Below the pieces are notes generated by a model, which was given only the letters and a program-made list of their open reading frames with translations, was not told the origin of the DNA and made no database searches. A stretch of DNA of 64,000 nt from Ciona intestinalis (taxonomy: Eukaryota; Chordata; Ascidiacea; Phlebobranchia; Cionidae). Location: contig NC_020167.2 of assembly GCF_000224145.3 (NCBI RefSeq), forward strand, positions 3,773,027-3,837,026, written 5' to 3'. Made by a program: the position numbers and the translations under genes. Numbering within the stretch: the first letter of the stretch is position 1; the number at the start of each line of letters is the position of its first letter. Below, one piece after another: positions 39,825 through 53,200 of the stretch.

Positions 39825-42800
39825 ATGAAGTTTCTTACCGTTTTAATTTTGATGCAAGCGATAAAAAGTGAGTATGACATTGCTGTTGATTCTATTCTAT
39901 TCGTTCTTTTAATACTATGGCATTCGCGATCGTTTTGAAGAGACAATCAAAGAATTATGTTTTGTGTTTTGTATGTTATACGTTATGAAATAACCAATTT
40001 GTATATGACTTATTCTTGGCAGTTTTTACAGTTAGAGCAGAGACGCTGGACGTTAAAGCTGGCATGTTACGATCACCAACAGCAACAGAATGCGGCCAGG
40101 CCGATGGACAGAGCTTTGTTAAAACTTGGACGTTTTTACTTTTTTCGAAATCATCGTCACTATATCTTACTTTTCCAAGTTTCAGGCTTACTGAGTAAGA
40201 TCAATATGTATATGTTTAACAGTGCCAATAACCTAAATTAACGCACTTTTGCGTTTTAGCTGCTCCAAGGAGTATTTGGTTATTGAAAGCACAAAAATCG
40301 AAGTATTTTGCGAAAATACCAAGCCATGTTCATCTCTGTATACACGACATTCTGTAAACGTCACTTATGTTTCAAACACCAAGCTTTGCCAGGGGTTATT
40401 TTCTGTTTACTTCAACATTATCGGTAAGTTCCGTATAGTCACAAAATGTTTTATTAAAATTTACGTGAGATTCATATAACGAGGCTGAGCATGCATCCTT
40501 TTACAGATTTGGTGTTAAAAGTCTCAGACAGTCATGTCATAACTGGACAAAAGCTTGATTATTCGGTTACTTTGACCAATTTGCCAGAAGCACGACCAAC
40601 GTTTTCATGCGCACTGTATTTCGGAGACCAATCGCACGTTATATTAAGCACATACTACGCGGCTGTTCAGCATGCCTACACACTACCGGGAAAACGCCAC
40701 ATAATCTGTCATTGCAGCACCGACATACAGCCAATGGAGTTTATGAGCGCATCGATGGAAGTCAGTGTAGAAAGCATTCTGACAAAAAGAAGTTTGGCTC
40801 TATATTTCGATTCCTTAAAGTTTTCTTTCGGAGGTCCAATAACGATCACTCTGCGACATAAATATCTGTTCCCTATTTTGTACCAGTTACGAATCGGAAC
40901 AGTTGTTCTTTCCGAAGACACAGGCAACTTTAATGCGAAAAAGTACATTTCAAAATCTGAGCATCAAACACAGTTTACTTTAGATCAGGCGGCAATCGAA
41001 CGTCTCGGACCCGGAGACCACCGACTGGTATTGGACTTAATAAACAGCGTATCGTCATTAAGACACGAGACGGAAATTATCATAACCAAAGCTTTGGTAG
41101 GCTTACAGGTTTCAACGAACCCATTCGTTGGAGTCTGGCCATATAATTTTACAGCAAACATTACTATACTAGAAGGAGCACCTGCACGTATAACAACAGA
41201 TGTTTTGACATATCCTGCCAATGCATTAGTTGGGACAGTCGACACAATGTGTTTCAATGCGTTTCAGTGCCATTCCTCTAAGGTTGAAACTTCCGTTTCT
41301 ACATCAATGCAGCAATATCAACTACGAGTTACTGCAGTTAACGACTTGTCTACAGTCACTTTTATATCAGATTCTTTCCGAGCTGCCCCTAAAATTATTG
41401 ATATAAAAATTGTTTTACGAACACAGCACATCGCCTCAGGCATACCAGCAAGTATTGATTTTTACGTCCGTGGAAATCCAGGGAAATATCAGTTATGTTA
41501 CGCCTATGAAGGAAAGAGCATTGAAAGCAAACTTGTACTTTCCGAAAATGCACCTACCAATGAAGTATATCCAAATGTACCGTTTGACTCCACTCAGTAT
41601 CACAGGTTGGAAAAGAAAATTACTTTCAGCGACGGAGGTTACCATGTACTGACGGTGTCGGTAAAGAACAAGGTTCAGCAATCGTTTTATTTTAAGAAAA
41701 GTTTTCAAGTGAAAAGATCTTCTTCATGTTTAAGTGTAGACATTGATGATGGCAGAAAATTTGAGAGCAATTTTGCCATTCAGATATCTTCAAATTTCGC
41801 AATAGGTACAAATGTGGAAATTACATGCAACGAGTATTCTGAAGTTAAATATTTATGGAAAGCTTACAAAACAACATCGAATTTGGACGAACCAAGCCCA
41901 GATAACCTGGTTGCTTTAAATGGGAAGGTTTCTAATCCGGAAATTGTGCTCATGCCAGGTGACTACGAACCTGGGTTTTATGCAATAACACTTGCTGTGA
42001 CAGTGCATGCGTTTAATGGGGACGTAATTGAACGGGAAGAGGACTTGACACGGATTGAAATAATCAGACCGACCGCAGAAGCAAAGATAAAGGGCGGAGT
42101 CAGACGCGAAATAGGTAAGCGGTTGAATTGAATACAGTGGTCTATACACAAATGATCAAACTTGATTGCAATGTGTCACACACAGGGAACTTTTCCGAAG
42201 TATTACTAGAAGCAACGGTTGTGACAAAAACTGCAAACATTATTCTTTCCTACCAATGGTTGTGTGCAACCTCTAAAGATGACTTGCCCGACGATCCAGA
42301 ACTTGGAAGGATTAACAGAAAAGGTAAGACCAATATAGAAATTCTCAATACCTATGCTGGTGGTCACAAAATGAACTGTATTGCACCATATCACAGGGTC
42401 GTGTTTTGGTACGAATCCTTTGTCTATCGGAATAGGAAATCCTTTAAAAGTGACGAAATTTGAACCAAGTTCTCACTATTTCATCCGATTGTTTGTATCA
42501 GGAAGCAATCTTAACACTGCGTACACGGATCAAAAGATTGTAACTTTGTCTTCGCAGCATCCGCAATTAGACTTGCAGTAATATAATTACGATTTATAGC
42601 TGTAGTCTTTTTGTATACTTTAAATTTACACATCAGGTGCTTATCAAACTGTCACTGGAAAGTTGCTTCTCAGCGAGCAATCATACTTCAAGCAGAATGC
42701 AGCGAATGTGTGAGGCACACTTGGGCTTTAAATTCTGAAGTGTATACTTTGTGTGAGGATCAAAGCACATGCAAAATACCAGTGGCAAGGATCGCAGCAA

Positions 42801-45800
42801 GCAGATCTGGAACTCAAACCATCGAGACAACTGGTAAGCTGTACTTCCGTAACTGCTACGGGATATCGGTATAAAGTTTTGATGATGCAGCAGGTATATT
42901 TGTTTGGTTTCTTTAAGCTGATCTAAAAATAATGGCTTATTTTGTAACTAACTATTTTTTTGTAATTCTGACGCCAGGAGTAAACAGTCTGGGAAACCAA
43001 GCAACGGCAATGTACAACTTTGAAATAAAGACAGCCCCGAGTGATGGCTCATGTAATATATCCCCGACAACCGGCACTGCCTTCGTAACGATGTTCACTG
43101 TAAAATGTCAGGGATTTTTAGAGAGCACAGATCGAATAAAGTATAAGTTCACAGTTAAAACCAAAAGTTAGTGAATATGAACCGAAACCCCATCAGCAAA
43201 AACAAAACGGATTATTTTGTTCTAGAATTAGGAGAGTATCTGGCACAGAGCGGTTATGACAATACTTTGGAAGATGTTACTTTGCCCAAAGGCGATCTAC
43301 CGCATAATGAAGTTGCAATACTGGTGGATGTATGCGATGGGGAATCGTGCAGCAGATACACGCTTAAAGCTGAAGTGGTAAAAAGCACAGCAGTATCAAC
43401 AGTACCGTTTGCACTCTTTGCTGAAATCGACAATGCTCTTAAAAGTAAGAATCTTGAAAACTTAGTGCAGCTCGTTGTGCCAGTGTCTTCGACTGACGTG
43501 ATTACAGCAACAAAGGTGAGATAATATACGTTTACGTTAAAATTTTCGTTTTGTCCAAGAAAAATTAAAGTGTAATAAACCTTTAGAGAAATACGATCAT
43601 TTCTGCGATGAAAGACGCTGATGTGGTTTCTGTCGAAAAAAGTCAGCAAATCAGCGACTTGTTGGATCACGTTACAAATCATCCATCTGATATCTCATCA
43701 GACAGCTCGGTATGTAGCATTAATGTTAGACGAGAAGTTAAGTTTACATACATGTTTTAATCAGGATATCGCGTGGAACAAACTTTCTGAAGTAAAAGAC
43801 TTTGTTGAGGACTTGTCTTCTGAAGCGGATATTGCTCCAATCGTGACGTCTTCTGTAGGCACCATCGCAAATTTAATGCAGTCGCCCAATTTCACAAAAT
43901 CGAAGGTGCAGCGAATATTTTGTTTAACTTTTATAAATAACAGCGATGTTGGTCTCAGGTCGAGGAAACATCTCAGATTAATGAATTCGGAAGACTCATG
44001 TTGAACGAGATTGCTCCTGGGGATCCTCCTATGAGCTTTGAAACGTCAGCAACAAAAACTACTTTAATGAAATTAAATTCAAACTCCATGGGTAGGCACC
44101 TAATTATATAGTTTATGGATGGAAACCTTAAGTTATATGAGGATGTTTTATAGATCGTCTTAGGAATGTTTACGCTGAAGTGCAGGTCCCGGATCTATCG
44201 CCAAGTGCTGATGTTCTCAACCTCGAGGTACGAGTATTGCTTTATTTTTTTGTTTTTTAATTTGAACAGGCATAACAACGAATGTTATAATTAGATTGAT
44301 AAATACAACACGAAGAAAATTAACTTTGACACCGGCGATCGTAGCGTGGATCATGTCACTGCCATCTCTTTGACTGAAGGAATTGAGGATCCGGATCCGA
44401 TTCTTTCCGGAAATTTCCGAAGTGTTCCGATCAAATTTCAAGTATCACGCAAACCAAGTGGCTCGCAAATAACCCTCGCTCCAACACCAGATTGCAATGC
44501 AACTTTATGTAAAGACATGACTGGGACAGTAACCCACCATAAACAATCAAGCGGCCCCGAAAACCTGCAGGCAGCCTTCGTTATCGTCGATGTAAAAGCG
44601 GCGAACGCTAACACTACCAAAATTAAAATCGTTGTTTCAGACGAAGCATCTGAAAATTTCACTATTTCAAAAATCTTTCACGGTATTTCATAACAGTATA
44701 TGTTCTTTTGGAGTATAATATAAACGAACCCTATCCACAGATTGGCAAGCAACGTGGCCAATTTCCTACCCAGTAATCCCAATACATGTGAAGAAGTTGA
44801 GGATCAGCGTGACTGTGTCATTTGCTGAACCACTTAACATACAAAGTGAACCAGTTACAGTCCAATTAGCTGTATATTTGGTTAACTGCATGTACTGGGA
44901 TGATTTCGTAAATAACTGGAACGATATTGGATGTAAGGTAAGTTAAGTATTGTCGTTAAAACAGATAAAATGTTAAACTATTGCAATGTTATTCAAAACA
45001 ACTAGCCCAACGTGAGTCGAGAATTGCCAAACGTTATGTGTGAATGCAACGCCTCAGAACCAACGAAGATTGGAAGAAGTGGTGGCATAACAAAAAAACC
45101 TGCTCTGTTTGCATCAAGGCTAATTGTTTACCCTCACAGCATAGCTTATGACGAGGTATGTCACAAACCCGCACAATTTTTACTTAATGCTATAAACTAC
45201 ACTTGGCGAATACCGTTCATTGCAGCTTTCTTGGAATTTGTGGACTGAGTTTATGGAAAATCCGATCATTGGTGGTGTTCTTGTCACCCTTTTCTCGACT
45301 TATTTTACACTTCTCTGGTTCGCTTTTAAAAGTGACCAAAACATGTTGACCGAGGTACCGCATAAGTTTATTTTGGTTTGTATACTCTTTCAATCTGTAA
45401 AATCAACACGATTTTCAGAAATCATATATCAATGTTTCATCTAATTCCAAATCCGATAACTACCGGTATTTCGTTACAATTTATACTGGGAACGCTCCGA
45501 AAGCAGGGTCAAGTGGAATTGTTGCTTTTACGTTGTTCGGTTCTGATGGTATGGGAAAGCCACATGTGTTACAGGTATCTCTACTGTTGTATTGATGCAG
45601 GCAGAGATTATCGCATGTGATTTATACAGAAAAGAGGAGAAACGGTGTTCACTCGAAGTAGTGTGCGATCGTTTCTTATAAAGTCTAAAGAAAGTCTTGG
45701 CGCAATCATTGCTATTAGTGTCCTGCGATGCCGAGATGAAAATACAAGAAAATGGTAAGCAACCGTTTTTTTTAAATTAGTGCAAACAATTAAAATTCGT

Positions 45801-47182
45801 TAAAGGTATCTACAACGAATGGTGGTTAGAGACTTGGAGACCGATCACTGCTGTTTCTTTCTCTGTAACTGCTGGATTGGAGAAGACGAAGAACATTTCT
45901 TTAGAGTGGCCGTTGCTCAGGAGCTGCAGTCATTTTCCCAACTATTTCGTCTTGCTAGCGAAAACTTTTGTCGCGACAGGTATGCTTTGCCATTGTAGTT
46001 AGGTCTAATCTAGCATGGCGTTTGTACAGCCAATTAGATGCAACTTTATTTTGTAGACATACTTGGCTCACTGTTCCGGGAATGAGGCCATGGCATCAGT
46101 ACATTATGACCCGCGTTCAGCGCTTAACGGTGTGCTACCATTTAGTTTTTCTTCTTGCCCTAACCACGCTTATGTTCTACGACAAATCGTCAGAGGATCA
46201 AGCTTTTGTATTGCAAGCTGGAACTTTGTCTGTCTCATGGTCAACCATTGCAATTGGTAAGCGTAACAACAATAGAGTATGAAACCACAACAAAACTGTA
46301 AATGCTTTTCAGGACTAGAAAGTGGTCTTCTGTGTCTTCCAATGACTGTGTTAGTGACAAGTTTGTTTCGGCTATCAAGACCTTGGGCGGAAGATAAAGC
46401 TGCCGGAAAAGAGAGCGGTACTGATTCCAAACAAACCCGAAGCAGTAAAAAACAATTTTCCACCTTGCACATAAGTGACGAAAAATCGCAATATGCCATG
46501 AAGAAAAGGTCCTCTGTCATTCGAAGGCNNNNNNNNNNNNNNNNNNNNNNNNNNNNNNNNNNNNNNNNNNNNNNNNNNGCCTGCCGGTTCAACGTATTCT
46601 AAAAGACAGTCTAAATTTTATAGCCGGTGGATACGATACAAGAAACAGGTCTTCAGGAGGAAATCACCCGATCGTCCAAGTTGATCCATTTACTGTAGAC
46701 AGAAGACCACTTCCGGGATACTGCATCATTTTCCCTTGGATTATCGTACTAGTTTCAATGATCGGAGTGGCTGTTATCATCACAATGTATGGAATGTCGC
46801 TGGGTAGCGACGTATGCAGACGCTGGTATAGGGTTTATCATATAGCAAATACGAAAAACTTGTAGTTACAGGTTATATGTTTGACAGGATAATAACTTTA
46901 GCCTTCGGCATTGGAAACAGCATTTTGATCATAGAACCAGTGAAAGTATGCGTCGTTTCTTTCTTGAAAGTGAAGATGAGGCCGCAATTGGATTTGCTAG
47001 ACTGGTTGACACCACTACCAGAGTCAGGTAAGTTTTTCTTGATTTTACATCACATAAGTTATGCTTTATTGTGCGGTTATAACGGTGCAGTTTCTTCTCG
47101 TCATCGCCACCACGCAAAACGTCGAAGGAGATTGTATTATTCCAGACAACATAAAGACATCAAGCAAACAGAACTTATTTAA
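39825..47182 (+). CDS. Polycystin-1-like receptor (REJ-GPS-PLAT, 5 TM), s-Themis-like, plus-strand copy
   Basis: Exons 39825-39867, 40023-40194, 40260-40423, 40507-42114, 42186-42323, 42397-42577, 42637-42833, 42978-43166, 43226-43515, 43587-43709, 43765-43905, 43959-44091, 44154-44227, 44295-44682, 44741-44937, 45006-45155, 45226-45354, 45419-45574, 45630-45754, 45806-45979, 46057-46256, 46313-46825 (contains the N gap), 46888-47027, 47091-47182 (TAA). Exon 1 is a signal peptide, MKFLTVLILMQAI. The ectodomain is REJ-like, with a 1608-nt main exon. A GPS-like module follows (NCMYWDDFVNNWNDIGC ... CECNASEP), then TM1, then PLAT (RYFVTIYTGNAPKAG ... SLGAIIAISVLRCRD). TM2 is RVQRLTVCYHLVFLLALTTL. 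TM3 to TM5 follow, then a basic RRRR tail. There is no C-terminal polycystin channel half. Most exon lengths equal those of the convergent minus-strand copy. Confidence 0.85.
46529..46578. other. Assembly gap of 50 N inside the plus-strand receptor
   Basis: The gap interrupts the cytoplasmic loop between TM3 and TM4. Reading frame is open on both sides, but the true length is unknown. The equivalent place in the minus-strand gene has a 60-bp intron (47858-47917), so one may also be hidden here. The 24-exon count is therefore a minimum. Confidence 0.95.
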
Positions 47183-47263
47183 TAAAATAAAACTTTAAAA
47201 ATGACTCAGTTGTAATGTATTTATCGGTGGTTGTACCCTGGAACATTAACAAAACTTTCGAGT
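47183..47263. terminator. 81-bp convergent spacer; AATAAA signals overlap both stop codons
   Basis: The plus-strand gene ends TAA at 47180-47182, with AATAAA at 47181-47186 and again at 47186-47191. The minus-strand gene ends TAA at 47264-47266, with AATAAA (plus-strand TTTATT, 47263-47268) covering its stop. Only 81 bp separate the two coding regions, so the two mRNAs must end in or overlap across this spacer. Confidence 0.7.
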
Positions 47264-50200
47264 TTATTCACAATTTATAATAAAATGATCATGGCGACTG
47301 GGTTGCTGGTTTCTGTTAGGATGCGAGTCTTGATGTAGCTTCAAGCGCGAGAATGTTTTCCGACGTCGGCGGTTAAAAACTACACGAGGAAAGAACACGT
47401 TTAAAGTTTAACAGCAATATTCAAATAAGACGAGATATGGTTGCACCTTTCTCAGAGATAGGCGTCAACCAATCTTTAAGGTCATGACGTGGATTGTTGA
47501 CCACTTTCAAGTATGCGAGCGCCAACGCTGTTATTGGTTCGATGAGGATAAAGCTGTTTAGAATAGCAAAGCAAAGCGAAAACAACCTAGCGAATAAAAA
47601 CAATGTTAAAGCACCGACGTTTCTGTTTGTATTAAAGTCCTAACCATTCAATAGTAATATCCAAACCGTATGTCATTCCATGCATCACGCATATCACACT
47701 TGATACACCCACTGTTGTAACGATAATCATCCAAGGAACAACGATGAAGAAGCGCGGAAGAAGACGAAAATTCCCTGAATACGGATCAATGTCAACGATT
47801 GGATGCCGAAGATGATTTAAACCCGCATCGGCTTCGAAGGATAAGTAACCATACTGCCTAAAAAAGTTTTAATTGTATGTTGCATATATAACTTTCTATA
47901 CTTGTTAAACAATGTACCCAGCAGTTGACGGCATAGGAGGAAGGAATTCTTGGTTTTCAAAATGATGGAATTCCAAATCTGAATTCGAATTTAAGTTATG
48001 TAATCTTCGTTGTGGTAACTTCGATGTCAGTTTACTGTATTTTACTTTGGCGGACATGTTCGGTCCAGCTGATGGGGTTAACAATGTTAAGTTGTGTTCT
48101 TTGTCTGTCCGTCTTGAGGTTAAAGACACGTGGTCTAATGCATTCAATGTTCTGTGTTCAGTAGTTCTACTGTTGCCTGTTTTGTGCTTCTCTCTCTTTC
48201 GATTCTGTCTTTCTCGATCTTTTTTTTGTTTTAACCTATCTACACTTGTATATGACCTGATTTGCTTCAAATATTTACTATAAGAACGCCGATGAGTGGC
48301 GGGGCGATTCTTGTGGTGTTTATTTTCATGTTTGCTAGATTGACACAAACGGAAGAGCGCAGTCACAACCATCGTTAAAGGAAAGCAAAGCAAACCGACC
48401 CCAAGACCTTAAGAATGTTAAATTGAGGCAAAATGTTTCTATTTACACGATCATAATTACCAATAGCAACTTGTGCCCATTTCAACTCATATGAGCCGGA
48501 ACCAATCTCTATTTGGAATTCTTTTTGTGACGCGCTACTTCCATAAAACATCAGTGTTGTCAACAAGATTAGAAAGACGAGTTGGTAGCATGAAGATAGT
48601 CTTTCTACTCTTGTCATTTCTTCTCTCTGCCATGGTCTCATCGCAAACATAGATAACCAAAGATGCCTTTCCAACGATTTTGACTTTAAAAAACTTTTAT
48701 ATAGAAAAATAATCCGAACTCACTTACCTATCTCTAATAAAGTTTTCACTCTTAAACCGCAACAATCTGTAAAACGTATGTAACTCTCGGTATGTCGCTA
48801 CTTTGAAAAGTACTTCAGAACCGTTTGTGATCCAACTACTGCAGAGGAAAAAGCAACATTCGTTCGTTTCCAGATCACGAACAGCAATTCGTTGAAGATG
48901 CCTGTTTAAATTAATTATAGCTTAACCATTGCAGAATAAAAGATTAGAGCTTGGTTGTCAATACCATTTTGTTTTATTCGGTCTGTCACTGCACCACAGT
49001 CTAATTCCAGTAACACTGCCCAAACTTTCTGAGGTAGTAATCAAAAACGAACAAACACTTCCAGAATTTAAAATTTCTTCATTCCAATTCTGACAAACAT
49101 TTCATGGTAAAAAGTTAAGCAATGGAATTGAGCAACAGAAGTGACTTACTTGGATAATGTTAGCCTTTCCAACCCCATTTGTGCCAATCAACATAATTGC
49201 CACAGTGCATTGAGTACCGGATGAAAGACTGCTACCAACATACATTGTAATGTAATAGCAGTAATTGTCTGTAGCTAAGTTGTCACGAACATCAATAAAG
49301 GAACTCTTTAGAATAAAAAACATAAGGAAGAAAATTAGTCTCAGTATAAAAGTTAGATTTCCAATTAATATTACCTCATTTTCGCTGTCCTTGTCTGCTT
49401 TTCTGGCCCAAAACCATAACCCAATGTAAGATGAATACAGCAGGAACAATATTGAAATTATAATTGGATTTTTCAAAAACTCTTCCCATAAGTTCCAAGG
49501 CAACTAAAACATAAAGTATTAGGTTTAAAGTTTAAATTAATTACACCTGCAGATTTATCACATACTTCAAATTCAACTTTGTTTCGATAAACAATCAGTC
49601 TTGAAGCAAACAATGTTGGAACATTGTTGGAATCCACAGAACTCCGGTCCAAACTTGTAATTGGAAAATGATCGCATTGGCATGTTACTACCTGGTTCTC
49701 AGTGTTGGGCTAATTTGAAAGTAACGTAAGTAATACGAATGAAACCCATAATTACAGGGTGGTTAACCTTAGGCAAGATATACTTACATAACATCCAATG
49801 TGGTTCCAATTATTAACAGCATCATCCCAATGAAAGCAGTTAATTAAATAAGTCACTATATTTGCGTCCACCACACTATATATGTCTGTCCAATTTTTGA
49901 ATTGTGCAACAATTTTTATCTCATAGTCTTTGATGTTTTTGGGAAGATTGCCATTTGGAATTTTCCATGTATATTGATTACCTGCTCATGAAATATTTGA
50001 CATATTATGTGTCAAAACTTGCAACAACAAAAAAAAAACAAAAAAAAAAATACCTTGAAAAGACACTATAGTATTGACATTGGTATTGTTACTGCCTCTT
50101 GTAATCAGTTGTAATTGTAAATTTACAACATTTCTGTTTGAGATGTTTACTTCAATAATTATAAAAGCACCATCTGTATTTTCTTGAGTTAGGTGCTTTT

Positions 50201-53200
50201 TCATTGTTACTGCCCCACGAAGGTTACAAATTGTGAAATTACATAATGTGCCGGCTTGCATACGAACACTTAATGTTTGTGGCTTTGGTGCAACTGAGAA
50301 CCTTGGAGAAAGACGATACAATTTTTCTGAAGACACTGGAACAGGCTTCAGCCAACCCGTTGTTATAAATACAGAGGTAACATGGTCCACTTTTCTATCT
50401 TGGGTGTCAAAATCAATTTGTTTTGTTTTATATTGAGAAACCTACAAAGTTTTGTACATGAATCTATATTTATGGCATCAATAAGAAAACAATTTTACCT
50501 CAAGATTGATAAATTCATCTGCAACAATTGGAGATAAAGATTGCAAATAAAAGTCTGAAGTGTTATCCATTACTCTACCTGTTGTGAGCATAACTTAGAA
50601 TTAGAACATAAAATTAAGGTATTGCAAAATAGTATTACCAATTGTATTGCGATCTGTTCTTAATAGCTTTGTCCTTGTGGATGCACTTTCATATGTCATT
50701 GGAGAATCTCCTGGCAATATGGGTCCCATCAGAACTCTACTGAACTCACTCATTCGAATTGTTCCCTCTCGCTAATAAAGGGTGATAAGAGGCAGAAAAG
50801 TGATAAATAAATCTAAAACAAACCTTTGTTTGTTTTGAATGTTTCATTCCCATAAGATTTGCAACAGTTTTCAAGCACGGCTCAATAATGGATGTTAAAT
50901 TGGTTTGGTCATCTTTGGAAATTTTTTTGACAACAGTTTTAAGCTCAGTCAATTTCTCCCACAATATTTTCTGGGTGGAAAAATTTTTCAGTAGGTTAAA
51001 GTTACTTAACTAAATTGTTGTTCATCATCCTACCTCATTGTTATCAGAAACTTCATCTGGTTTGTTTGTCACATGGTTTAGAAGCACGCTTGCTTGTTCA
51101 TAAGATTCACCTGACACCAGTCTCATTGTGTTTAAACTTTCAACTATTTTATTTCTCTGGAAAAAAGTGCAGTGTGAATTGTACATATACCTTTCAGAGC
51201 AAATAGTTTTAAATAAATGATATACAAACCTGCACTGAAGTTAAAGCATTCTCAGAAGAAATGGGAACAACAAGTTGAACAAGTCTCTGCAGGTTCTTTG
51301 CATTAATAGCAAAGTTAACTTTGTTGCTGATTGCTTTTGAAATTTGATGGTTAGTTGAAACTCTTGCTTTCAGTGTTTGTTGGTTACATGCTCCCTCTCC
51401 AGAGCAAATATCAACAATAATGCTGACTGTTTTGTTGGGCTCATCGCCAGGCGGTAGAATTAAGTCTTTCATATGACTCAAGTACCCATACTGATTAAGA
51501 AACTGTCCAGTACCTAAATGCATATGTTCCAAATTTTATGAACATTAAACTCTTACTGTTACTTAAAAAAAACAATTGGGAAAAAAAATTAAAAATTTTA
51601 AGAACATTAAATTCTTACTCATATCTACGTCTTCTTAATTGTGACCTTGGTATTTCAGTTAAAGAGATAAATAAAATCTATGTTATATGTTATGTAATAG
51701 TAACCAGAGAAAGTTTAAACATATACTAGCCAATAACCTTTGGTTGATACTGAAAACTTGTACAGGACAGGGTCATTTCCACTTAAATAATTTGTACAAT
51801 GCACAGAAAACAATGTCTTGTAAGCTACTCCTGAGTAAGGAGAAACTTTGCAAGTACATCCGCTGGGTTTGACATAAACTTGAAAATTGAAAACAATTGT
51901 GGTAGCATTTCCTTCGATGTTGTACCCTAAAAATAAAAAAAAAATTTAAAATACATATGTTGTATGGATTACGTTAAATTGAAATACCTTTTACACTTAT
52001 TGATTGATTCTTATTTTCCTCAAGTTTATTCAGTTCAGATTCCAAGACTCTACATCTGGTTTTATTTTGACAACGGTTTAATGTTACATTGTTTAAAGAC
52101 CATGACTGCAGGACACAAGACATACATTGTGATTGCAAAACAATTGGAAGATGGACTAATTTAATCCTCTTGCAGTTTGTAATGCACCTACATCAATGTG
52201 TAAGTAATAAATGGATTGAGGAAAATAATTAACTCAGTTTTGTTCTAAAAGTTTATAACAATCCGACCTACTTCACTGATAAGTTTGGAATCCGGTTAGA
52301 AGACAAAACTATTTTTTGGTCATCATAAGAATCTGCATAACCCTTTGCTGTCACAATGACACGTATGAAGTACTGGGTATTGGTTTGAAAGTTATTAACC
52401 GTGATTGATTTGTTCACCCCAATCAACAGAGGTTCCCACCCGAAGCATGACCCTAAATAAATTTGAAAAATATCTATGTAAGTAACGGTTACCAGTGTAC
52501 ATACTTTATTTGGCATTAGTGAAGAATCCTCCGGTACATAGCAGAAGTGTTAGAAGTTGGTGGTTAGTAGTTATATGGGTTAGTGATTAGTGGTTATAGC
52601 CTAAAGGGTTAAGTATTTAGCAAACAAGGTTGGGGGAAGATTCTTCACTAGCACCTTTTGTTTTATTATTGTAAAAGCATTAACCTTTTCTTTTTAGTTT
52701 TCCCAATGTGGCATCAGTTGGTAATTCTTCTTTACTTGTAGCACAAAACCAACTAAAGGTTACTGTGGCCAATGACTCCGGGGTGTTTGCAGTAAAGTTT
52801 ACCACTGGAGAATTGCCTGTTCCAAAAATATGTGTATAGGTTTATCAGCTGAGGGCATTTGCAGGTTCACTATTACACAGCCTTACCTAATTCTCTGATA
52901 CTCCCTCCAGCGATAACGACCTCCATCTTTCTCGTGGGAACCTCCATTCGGACGTAATCTTTTTGCTCGGCTGTTATCTGGTGATTTGCAGTTGTACTTG
53001 CGGTCACCGCAACTATGGCAACATATAACCCAGGTGGAAACTCGTTGGTCGTAATTTCAATTTCACTGCCTGTAGAACTCTTAAGAAAATGCACTTGATT
53101 TTTGGGTTTGGGTGTTTTAAAGTCCTGGTCTACTCTGAACGTTGACCACTGAAACTCCAAACTGGAACTGTCAAAACAGTTGAAATCCACATCAACACTT

